In this document: in pieces, positions 1-5,993 of the stretch
How the letters are laid out: each line of letters opens with the position of its first letter
Position numbering within the stretch: position 1 is the stretch's first letter
Source of the DNA: Caulobacteraceae bacterium
Lineage (GTDB): Bacteria > Pseudomonadota > Alphaproteobacteria > Caulobacterales > Caulobacteraceae
Reading direction: 5' to 3'
Length of the DNA stretch: 7,093 nt
NCBI GenBank assembly: GCA_947456005.1
Contig: CANGRP010000135.1
Location: 1-7,093 of the forward strand
Program-made: the position numbers and the translations under genes
Notes under the pieces: generated by a model
Seen by the model: only the letters and a program-made list of their open reading frames with translations
Told to the model about the DNA's origin: nothing
The model's database searches: none

Positions 1-1059
1 GACGGAATTGGCGAGGCCGCGGCGCAGCCAGTCCGCCTGGGACGGGCCCATCATGCGCCGGTCGGGATCGGCCAGCCGCCTGCGGAACCGGGCGACGTCC
101 GGCTTGCCGTCCGGACCGTTCAGGTCCTTGGCGTAGTCGAGCTGCTCATCCCGCGCGGTGAGCCGGGTCTCGAGCATGAAGAGGGTGGCGAGATCGCCGA
201 ACTCGAAGGCCCGGTTGATCGAGAAGCCGCCGCCGTCCGGCTCGCGGATCGGCATCCATTCGTAATAGGCCTTGATGGCCGCAGCCTTGCGGCGGTTCCA
301 GGACCCCTCGTCCTTCTCGTGATTCTCGGCGCCGCCGACCCAGCTGTTGTTGGCGGTCTCGTGGTCGTCCCAGACCACGATCCAGGGCGCCCGGGCGTGG
401 GCGGCCTGGAGCTGGGGATCGGTCTTCACCTGGGCGTGGCGGTTCCGGTAGTCCGCGAGCGTGACGATCTCGTGGGCCGGCCGGACCAGGCGGTTCAGTT
501 TCCTGCCGGTCTCGGCGCCATAGCCGTCTGCAGCGTACTCGTAGATGTAGTCGCCCAGGTGCAGCACGGCGTCCACCCGGGGCAGGTCGGCGATGGCCTG
601 GTAGGCGTTGAAATAGCCGCCGGGGTAGAGGGCGCAGGAGGCGATGGCCAGCACGGCGTCCTCCACCGGGCCCTCGGGCAGGGTGCGGGTGCGGCCCATG
701 GGCGAGGTCACGCCATTCGAGGTGAAGGTGAAGGTATAGGCCCGACCGGCGTCCAGACCGCCGACGTCGACCTTGACGGTGAAGTCCCGGGCCGCCGAAG
801 TGGTTCCCCGGCCCGACTTCGCCCCACCGGCCCGGCGGTCGACGGGGTTGAGGCTCCACTCGTAGGCGATGGCGCCGGCGGAGGGGTCCATGGGCGTGAT
901 TCGGGTCCAGAGGATGACCTGGTCTGCCGTGGGATCGCCGGAGGCGACGCCGTGATCGAACCGCACCCCCTGCTCCTGGGCCGCGGCCGGCCCCGCGGCG
1001 GCGGCGGTTCCCGCTCCGAACAGGGCCAGGGCCTGGCGACGATCGATGCGCATGTTCAT
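1..1059 (-). CDS. phoD: PhoD-like alkaline phosphatase, Tat-exported, C-terminus cut by window edge
   Basis: Metallophosphoesterase of the PhoD family: a periplasmic phosphomonoesterase/phosphodiesterase that releases phosphate from organic esters, known in the family to use Fe3+ and Ca2+. The 353 visible residues read in one frame to the left edge. Residues 4-28 look like a twin-arginine signal: DRRQALALFGAG, an Ala-rich stretch, and a likely cleavage site after AAA near residue 27. The N-terminal PhoD domain follows (HGVASGDPTADQVILWTR, 36-53). The catalytic part shows ASC (140-142, candidate iron-ligand Cys), HLGDYIYEY (167-175, metal Asp170), WDDHE (230-234), ETRLTARDEQ (297-306) and PSQADWL (339-345). 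Family members are usually about 500 residues, so roughly a third is missing. The start is uncertain: GGGGAG sits 3 bases before the first ATG (1059) and 9 bases before an in-frame second ATG (1053), and the second spacing is more usual. The gene is divergent from rluD. Confidence 0.93.
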   Translation of the reverse strand, partial: MNMRIDRRQALALFGAGTAAAAGPAAAQEQGVRFDHGVASGDPTADQVILWTRITPMDPSAGAIAYEWSLNPVDRRAGGAKSGRGTTSAARDFTVKVDVGGLDAGRAYTFTFTSNGVTSPMGRTRTLPEGPVEDAVLAIASCALYPGGYFNAYQAIADLPRVDAVLHLGDYIYEYAADGYGAETGRKLNRLVRPAHEIVTLADYRNRHAQVKTDPQLQAAHARAPWIVVWDDHETANNSWVGGAENHEKDEGSWNRRKAAAIKAYYEWMPIREPDGGGFSINRAFEFGDLATLFMLETRLTARDEQLDYAKDLNGPDGKPDVARFRRRLADPDRRMMGPSQADWLRRGLANSV

Positions 1060-1178
1060 GAACTCCCCCCGCCGCCCGGTCCGGCGGCCTCAAGTCTGTA
1101 ACCCTAGACAAGCCCGATGACGAACCCGTGTCGAGAGCCTAGCCCTTGCACGCCTCGCCGGAGTCGGGATCATGCCGC
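1060..1178. promoter_or_regulatory. divergent intergenic region between phoD and rluD
   Basis: Both flanking genes read outward from this 119-base stretch, so it must hold the start signals for phoD and probably for rluD. The phoD side begins with a G-rich Shine-Dalgarno (GGGGAG on the minus strand, about 1063-1068). A small dyad, GTCT-N8-AGAC, lies at 1094-1109. I looked for a Pho box (two CTGTCAT-like direct repeats) that would tie phoD to phosphate limitation and found only a partial CTGTAAC, which is not convincing. No clear -35/-10 pair could be assigned. Confidence 0.4.
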
Positions 1179-2195
<1,017 letters not shown>

Positions 2196-2208
2196 CCGGA
2201 GGCCGCTT

Positions 2209-2225
2209 GGCTTCGCCTTGAAGCC
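2209..2225 (+). terminator. small hairpin 13 bases after the rluD stop, possible terminator
   Basis: GGCTTC and GAAGCC form a perfect 6-bp stem with a 5-base loop just after rluD. The U-tract expected of an intrinsic terminator is lacking (it is followed by GCCGCTTTC), so termination activity is uncertain. The 3' arm overlaps the CTTGAA element noted at 2217-2222. Confidence 0.35.
2213..2222 (+). promoter_or_regulatory. σ32-like -35 element upstream of rpoH
   Basis: TCGCCTTGAA resembles the -35 half of heat-shock promoters (consensus core CTTGAA preceded by a C-rich stretch). It lies 80 bases before the rpoH start codon. The matching -10 (CCCCAT-like, 13-17 bases further) is not evident; that interval reads around CACTAGGTGA. 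Autoregulated σ32-type promoters are known for rpoH of Caulobacter, which makes the position sensible, but half the element is missing here. Confidence 0.3.
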
Positions 2226-2250
2226 GCCGCTTTCGGTCACTAGGTGAAAT

Positions 2251-2267
2251 CCGACCTGGGGGGTTGG
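2251..2267 (+). other. hairpin in the rpoH leader
   Basis: CCGACC and GGTTGG pair in RNA over 6 bp (one G-U) around the loop TGGGG, followed by TCTTT. It lies 35 bases before the rpoH start, so it would be in the 5' leader if transcription starts upstream of it. It could instead be a second weak terminator for rluD read-through. Neither role can be decided from sequence. Confidence 0.3.
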
Positions 2268-2302
2268 TCTTTGCCGTCCTCCCATCTGGAGGAAACTGAC
2301 CG

Positions 2303-3190
2303 ATGGCCGCGAACGCTCTGGCCGTGATGACCCCCGAAGGCGGTCTGTCGCGCTACCTGACCGAGATTCGCAAGTTCCCCATGCTGACCAAGGATGAGGA
2401 GTTCATGCTGGCCAAGCGCTGGCGGGAGCACGAAGATCCGAAGGCGGCGCACCGGCTGGTCACCAGCCACCTGCGGCTCGTGGCCAAGATCGCCATGGGC
2501 TATCGCGGCTACGGCCTGCCCATCGGCGAGGTGATCTCCGAGGGCAATGTCGGCCTGATGCAGGCCGTCAAGAAGTTCGAGCCGGACAAGGGCTTCCGCC
2601 TGGCCACCTACGCCATGTGGTGGATCCGCGCCTCGATCCAGGAATACATCCTGCGCTCCTGGAGCCTGGTGAAGATGGGCACCACGGCCTCCCAGAAGAA
2701 GCTCTTCTTCAACCTGCGCAAGGCCAAGAGCGCCATCTCGGCCTTCCAGGAGGGCGACCTCCACCCCGACCAGGTGGAGCTGATCGCCACCAAGCTGGGC
2801 GTGGACGAGTCGGAGGTGGTCTCGATGAACCGCCGGCTGTCCGGCCCCGACGCCTCCCTGAACGCCCCCATGCGGGTGGACGGCGAGAGCGAGTGGCAGG
2901 ACTGGCTTGAGGACACCGGCGCGGTCAGCCAGGAGACCCAGGTCGCCGAGAGCCAGGAGCGCACCCAGCGGATGAGCCTGCTGGAAGCCGCCATGACAGA
3001 ACTGACGGACCGTGAACGGCATATCCTGACCGAGCGGCGACTGAAGGACGACCCGACAACGCTGGAGGACCTGGCCTCCCAGTACGGCGTCAGCCGCGAG
3101 CGGGTGCGCCAGATCGAGGTCCGGGCCTTCGAGAAGCTGCAGAAGGCGATGCTGGCGGCGGCCCGGGACCAGAACCTGGTCGAGGCCTGA
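2303..3190 (+). CDS. rpoH: RNA polymerase sigma factor RpoH (σ32, heat shock)
   Basis: Alternative sigma factor that directs RNA polymerase to chaperone and protease promoters under heat or protein-folding stress. The 295-residue protein has the normal length. Region 1.2 starts near residue 15 (LSRYLTEIRKFPMLTKDEE). Region 2 spans about 50-120, with LRLVAKIA, the core-binding and -10 segment ATYAMWWIRASIQEYILRSW at 101-120. The RpoH box QKKLFFNLRK (131-140), which separates σ32 from other sigma factors, is intact. Region 4 ends with the helix-turn-helix LASQYGVSRERVRQIEVRAF (257-276). A strong Shine-Dalgarno (GGAGG, 2288-2292) lies 10 bases before ATG. The gap of 107 bases from rluD suggests its own promoter. 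In alphaproteobacteria σ32 is controlled by transcription and by DnaK/FtsH-type turnover; none of that machinery is in the window. Confidence 0.98.
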   Translation: MAANALAVMTPEGGLSRYLTEIRKFPMLTKDEEFMLAKRWREHEDPKAAHRLVTSHLRLVAKIAMGYRGYGLPIGEVISEGNVGLMQAVKKFEPDKGFRLATYAMWWIRASIQEYILRSWSLVKMGTTASQKKLFFNLRKAKSAISAFQEGDLHPDQVELIATKLGVDESEVVSMNRRLSGPDASLNAPMRVDGESEWQDWLEDTGAVSQETQVAESQERTQRMSLLEAAMTELTDRERHILTERRLKDDPTTLEDLASQYGVSRERVRQIEVRAFEKLQKAMLAAARDQNLVEA

Positions 3191-3204
3191 CGGTCCGACG
3201 GCAG

Positions 3205-3226
3205 GCCCGGCGCAGGTCCGCCGGGT
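3205..3226 (+). terminator. terminator-like hairpin after rpoH
   Basis: CCCGGCG (3206-3212) and CGCCGGG (3219-3225) form a perfect 7-bp GC stem, extended by a G-U pair, around a 6-base loop. It starts 15 bases after the rpoH stop codon. No U-run follows (AAGTCAAC), as is common in high-GC genomes. Its position suggests that rpoH transcription ends here and the P450 has its own start. Confidence 0.5.
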
Positions 3227-3247
3227 AAGTCAACATGCATTGACATA
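3226..3247. promoter_or_regulatory. 22-base imperfect palindrome, candidate TetR operator for the P450 operon
   Basis: TAAGTCAA-N6-TTGACATA: seven of eight positions in each arm are symmetric (GTCAA/TTGAC, then one mismatch, then TA/TA). It is unusually AT-rich for this region and lies 88 bases before the P450 start. The right arm contains a perfect -35-like TTGACA (3240-3245), but no good -10 follows. Size and symmetry fit operators bound by TetR-family dimers, and such a regulator is encoded two genes downstream. The link to that protein is an inference. Confidence 0.45.
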
Positions 3248-3262
3248 AGGAGGGCCCAGAGT

Positions 3263-3285
3263 CAGGCTTCCTCCATGGGAGCCTG
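3263..3285 (+). other. 9-bp hairpin in the P450 leader
   Basis: CAGGCTTCC (3263-3271) pairs with GGGAGCCTG (3277-3285), one G-U pair included, around the loop TCCAT. The structure buries an upstream in-frame ATG (3275-3277) and follows a perfect but unused Shine-Dalgarno TAAGGAGG (3246-3253). No U-run follows it. It could be a 5' leader element or a second hairpin terminating rpoH transcripts. Confidence 0.4.
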
Positions 3286-3323
3286 CGGACGTACGCGGCC
3301 CCGCCGGCAAGAACGGCAGGAAC

Positions 3324-3328
3324 GGGAG
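3324..3328 (+). promoter_or_regulatory. ribosome binding site that decides the P450 start
   Basis: GGGAG lies 6 bases before the ATG at 3335. The only other upstream in-frame ATG (3275) has no Shine-Dalgarno at normal distance, lies inside a hairpin, and would add a 20-residue Arg-rich, low-complexity N-terminus not expected for a soluble bacterial P450. Confidence 0.7.
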
Positions 3329-3334
3329 AGCGCC

Positions 3335-4633
3335 ATGAATATCGCCGTCAGGATCGAGTCCGACGAGGCCGTCCGCGAGGCCAACGAAACCTCCCTTGAG
3401 CTCCTGAACCCGGGCCGGCCAGACCGGTTCCAGAAGGACACCATCCTGGCGGTCTTCGACCGCTTGCGCCGCGAGGACCCGGTCCACTTCACCGCCGAGA
3501 GCGATTTCGGGCCGTACTGGTCCGTCACCCGCTGGAAGGACATCATGGCGGTGGACACCAACCATGAGATCTTCTCTTCGGCCCAGGGCATCACCCTGCC
3601 CAACCTGGTGGCCCTGGCCGAGCAGCAGAAGGTGCTGGGCGAGCTGGCCCGGCCCCGCACCGGCGGCGGCGCCGGCTTCATCACCATGGACGAGCCCGAG
3701 CACGGCGTGCAGCGCAAGGCCGTCAGCCCCACAGTGGCGCCGGCCAACCTTCAGCGCATGGCGCCGATCGTCCGTGAGCGGGCCGGCCTGATCCTCGACT
3801 CCCTGCCCATCGGCAAGGAGTTCGACTGGGTCGACCTGGTGTCGAAGGAACTGACCGCCATGACCCTGGCGACCCTGTTCGACTTCCCCTTCGAGGACCG
3901 CCGCAAGCTGACCTACTGGTCGGATATGGTGACCAACCCGCCCGGCCACGGCCCGGTCAAGAGCTGGGAGCACAAGTTCCAGGCCCTGACCGAGTGCTTC
4001 ATGGCCTTTGAGGAGCTGTGGAACCAGAAGGTCAACGCCGAGCCATCCGCCGACCTGATCTCCATGCTGGTTCACAACCCGGCGACCCGGGAGATGGACC
4101 GCGACACCTATCGCGGCAACGTCATCCTGCTGATCGTCGGCGGCAACGACACGACCCGGAACACCATCTCCGGCAGCATCGTGGCCCTGAACCAGTTCCC
4201 GGCCCAGTACGACAAGCTGCGCGCCAACCCGGCCCTGATCCCCTCCATGGTCTCCGAGACCATCCGCTGGCAAACCCCCCTTGCCCACATGGCCCGGGTG
4301 GCGAAGTCCGACTTCGAGCTCGGCGGCAAGACCATCAAGGCCGGCGAGCGCGTGGTGATGTGGTACCTCTCCGGCAACCGGGACGAGGACGAGATCGACA
4401 ATCCCAACGCCTACATCATCGACCGCGACCAGTCCCGGCACCACATGTCCTTCGGCTTCGGCGTCCACCGTTGCGTGGGCAACCGGGTGGCCGAGCTGCA
4501 GCTGACCATCATCTGGGAAGAGATCCTCAAGCGCTTCCCCGAGATCCGCGTCTCCGGGGAGCCGGTTCGCAACTTCTCGGCCTTCGTGCACGGCTTCGAG
4601 ACCCTGCCGGTCATCATTCCGGCCCGGAACTGA
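3335..4633 (+). CDS. cytochrome P450, CYP153-like
   Basis: Soluble heme-thiolate monooxygenase. CYP153 enzymes hydroxylate terminal methyl groups of alkanes and related hydrophobic compounds, with electrons supplied by a ferredoxin and a ferredoxin reductase. The 432 residues include FGPYWSVTRWKDIMAV (58-73), the B-C region ending in MDEPEH (118-123), the I-helix oxygen-activation motif VGGNDTTRN (268-276), the K-helix ExxR as ETIR (308-311), RWQTPLAHM (311-319), VMWYLSGNRDED (341-352) and the heme loop FGFGVHRCVGNR (373-384) with ligand Cys380. GGNDTTRN, RWQTPL.HM and the MWY.SGNRD stretch are what I associate with CYP153. The segment between FSS (80-82) and MDEP looks longer than in CYP153A proteins I recall. 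No signal peptide or membrane anchor is seen. No redox partner gene lies in the window. The tetR gene follows after 16 bases, so the two are probably co-transcribed. The exact substrate cannot be told from sequence. Confidence 0.9.
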   Translation: MNIAVRIESDEAVREANETSLELLNPGRPDRFQKDTILAVFDRLRREDPVHFTAESDFGPYWSVTRWKDIMAVDTNHEIFSSAQGITLPNLVALAEQQKVLGELARPRTGGGAGFITMDEPEHGVQRKAVSPTVAPANLQRMAPIVRERAGLILDSLPIGKEFDWVDLVSKELTAMTLATLFDFPFEDRRKLTYWSDMVTNPPGHGPVKSWEHKFQALTECFMAFEELWNQKVNAEPSADLISMLVHNPATREMDRDTYRGNVILLIVGGNDTTRNTISGSIVALNQFPAQYDKLRANPALIPSMVSETIRWQTPLAHMARVAKSDFELGGKTIKAGERVVMWYLSGNRDEDEIDNPNAYIIDRDQSRHHMSFGFGVHRCVGNRVAELQLTIIWEEILKRFPEIRVSGEPVRNFSAFVHGFETLPVIIPARN

Positions 4634-4649
4634 GCCCGGACGGGATTCC

Positions 4650-5243
4650 ATGACCGAGCTTGGGGAAGCGGCGGGCGTCCTCGCCCCGCCGCGACGGCGT
4701 GACGCAGCGGCGACGCGCGCGACCATACTGGAGGCGGCCAAGACCGCCTTCGCCGTCACGGGCTATGACCGGACCTCCCTGCGCGACATCGCCGCCCTGG
4801 CCGGGTCGGACGTGGCCCTGATCCCGCGCTACTTCGGCGGCAAGGAGGGGCTGTTCACCGAGGCCCTCAAGGCGACCATCGCCCCCGACCGCCTGCGCGA
4901 CTGGGACCGAAGCCGCTTTTCCCGGGACGTCGCCGAGATGATGGCGGGCGCCGCCGACATCGCCGATCCCCGGACTCGGACCTTCCAGTTCCTGCTGCAG
5001 GCGGCCACCTCGCCCACGACGGCGCCGCTGCTGGGCCAGGCGGTGCAGGAGCGTTTCCTGGCGCCCATCCGGGACTGGCTGGGCGACGAGGCCGGTCAGG
5101 AACGTGCCCGCGTTCTGGCCGCCATCTACATCGGCTTCCTGGTCGAGCGCCTGATCCGCGGCGCCGCCCTGGAGGGCGCCGAGCGCACCGCCTTCGTCGA
5201 GCGCGTCACCGCCGTGATCGACGGGGTGATCGGGGCGGAGTGA
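4650..5243 (+). CDS. TetR/AcrR-family transcriptional regulator
   Basis: Ligand-responsive DNA-binding protein of 197 residues, a normal length. The N-terminal domain (about 20-70) starts with TRATILEAAKTAFAVTGYDRT and carries the helix-turn-helix SLRDIAALAGSDVALIPRYF (43-62), followed by GGKEGLF, the family's typical ending of the DNA-binding domain. The rest is a helical ligand and dimerisation domain that varies between members and does not reveal the ligand. A weak GGGA lies 4 bases before the ATG. Because the P450 stop is only 16 bases upstream, translation may be linked to P450 expression. The natural model is local control of the P450 operon, with the P450 substrate or product as effector. 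This is an inference; no experiment or DNA site proves it. Codon use and GC resemble the P450. Confidence 0.92.
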   Translation: MTELGEAAGVLAPPRRRDAAATRATILEAAKTAFAVTGYDRTSLRDIAALAGSDVALIPRYFGGKEGLFTEALKATIAPDRLRDWDRSRFSRDVAEMMAGAADIADPRTRTFQFLLQAATSPTTAPLLGQAVQERFLAPIRDWLGDEAGQERARVLAAIYIGFLVERLIRGAALEGAERTAFVERVTAVIDGVIGAE

Positions 5244-5255
5244 CCGCGTTTCGAA

Positions 5256-5277
5256 CGGGCGGTCCAATGGCCGCCCG
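5256..5277 (+). terminator. strong GC hairpin after tetR, probable terminator
   Basis: CGGGCGG (5256-5262) and CCGCCCG (5271-5277) form a perfect 7-bp stem that extends inward by a T-G and a C-G pair to a 4-base loop (CAAT). It starts 12 bases after the tetR stop. There is no downstream U-run, so it may act with Rho or only as an mRNA 3' end. It separates the P450-tetR unit from pyrE. Confidence 0.5.
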
Positions 5278-5343
5278 CCGTGACTGGGAAGCTCGCCGCT
5301 TGAGTTTGGCTTCCACTCGCTTCAGTCTCTCAAATCTGAACCT

Positions 5344-5347
5344 GGAG
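5344..5347 (+). promoter_or_regulatory. ribosome binding site supporting the TTG start of pyrE
   Basis: GGAG lies 8 bases before TTG at 5356. Upstream in frame there is a stop codon at 5281 and no ATG or GTG between it and 5356. The next in-frame GTG (5401) would remove the first helix, so TTG is the only start consistent with a full-length protein. Confidence 0.75.
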
Positions 5348-5355
5348 CCCAAGAA

Positions 5356-5895
5356 TTGACCAAGACTGAACTTCGCGACCTTGCGGCCTCCATCGGTGTC
5401 GTGTGCACGCTTGAAGGTCAGTTTCAGCTTCGGTCAGGAACAACCACGGATCGCTATTTCGACAAGTATCAGTTTGAAGCGAGACCCGACCTCCTGAGAC
5501 CGCTTGCTGGACGGCTTGCCGAGCTGCTGCCGTCCGGGACGGAAGTTCTCGCGGGGCTGGAGCTGGGCGGGATCCCGCTGGCCACCGCCCTGTCGCTCCA
5601 TACCGGACTTCCAACCACATTCGTTCGAAAACAGGCGAAGGGTTACGGCACCCAAAAGGCGATTGAAGGCCCGGAGTTTGCGGGAAGGAAGGTCACCGTC
5701 GTCGAGGACGTGGTCACCACAGGGGGGCAGATCATCGAGAGCGTCGCCGTGTTGAGGAAGGCCGGCGCCATCGTCGATCATGTCGTATGCGCCATCTGGC
5801 GAGGGTCGGACCTAACCCCCCTCCGCGATGTTGGCCTCACCCTGATCTGGGCGTTGGAGCCATCCGATCTCGGGAGTTCAGTCCGGCGCAATTGA
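5356..5895 (+). CDS. pyrE: orotate phosphoribosyltransferase, short form, TTG start
   Basis: Transfers the phosphoribosyl group of PRPP to orotate to make OMP, the fifth step of pyrimidine synthesis. At 179 residues it is shorter than the roughly 190-230 residues common in proteobacteria. Visible family features are GQFQLRSGTTTDRYFDK (21-37), the GLELGGIPLATAL segment (67-79), the mobile catalytic loop RKQAKGYGTQ (91-100, with Lys92 and Lys95) followed by IEG, and the PRPP-binding motif VTVVEDVVTTGGQ (113-125) with the acidic pair Glu117/Asp118. The C-terminus (LTLIWALEPSDL) fits the family but is brief. No other pyrimidine gene is nearby. By hand counts, 60-base blocks in this gene run about 52-60% GC, against about 75% in a block counted in tetR, with many codons ending in A or T. 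That suggests a different history, perhaps transfer. Other type I phosphoribosyltransferases are a less likely alternative. Confidence 0.88.
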   Translation: MTKTELRDLAASIGVVCTLEGQFQLRSGTTTDRYFDKYQFEARPDLLRPLAGRLAELLPSGTEVLAGLELGGIPLATALSLHTGLPTTFVRKQAKGYGTQKAIEGPEFAGRKVTVVEDVVTTGGQIIESVAVLRKAGAIVDHVVCAIWRGSDLTPLRDVGLTLIWALEPSDLGSSVRRN

Positions 5896-5993
5896 GGTCC
5901 TGAGACGTCTGACCACAAGCCCGGCGGCCGCCATTGCGGATGTCTCACGGGAGCAGCGTCGCCGGCTGTCGGTCGGGATCGGATGAATCCGCC
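5896..5993. other. convergent gap between pyrE and purA
   Basis: Both flanking genes end here, so transcription stop signals for either strand are expected. A 6-bp inverted repeat TGAGAC (5901-5906) / GTCTCA (5942-5947) encloses a fully palindromic GGCGGCCGCC (5923-5932) and a small CCGC-CATT-GCGG stem-loop (5928-5939). A second small stem, CGGA-TGAA-TCCG (5980-5991), lies directly after the purA stop on the minus strand. None has a T-run. This may be a bidirectional termination region, but the structures are weak. Confidence 0.3.

Noticed and set aside
146..1111. Long open frames opposite and out of frame with phoD (minus 146-1111 and plus 319-1101)
   Set aside because: The translations are low-complexity Arg/Pro/Gly or Gly/Val-rich, while the frame running from 1059 to the edge gives a clear PhoD protein.
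1090..1115. Pho box controlling phoD
   Set aside because: Only one partial CTGTAAC half-site is seen; the two direct repeats at 11-base period are missing.
3240..3268. A complete housekeeping promoter starting with TTGACA at 3240
   Set aside because: The -35 match is perfect, but neither a TATAAT-like sequence 16-18 bases further nor the Caulobacter-type GCTANA element at shorter spacing is present.
3275..3334. P450 start at ATG 3275
   Set aside because: It would add an Arg-rich tail, has no properly spaced Shine-Dalgarno and lies in a hairpin; ATG 3335 has GGGAG at 6 bases.
3230..4759. A 509-residue open frame on the minus strand opposite the P450
   Set aside because: It is antisense to a P450 with all family motifs, its composition is rich in Gly, Val, Asp, His and Gln as expected from the reverse of high-GC codons, and it shows no recognisable domain.
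5923..5932. GGCGGCCGCC palindrome as a protein binding site
   Set aside because: Short GC palindromes arise often by chance in DNA of this composition, and it lies between two convergent gene ends.
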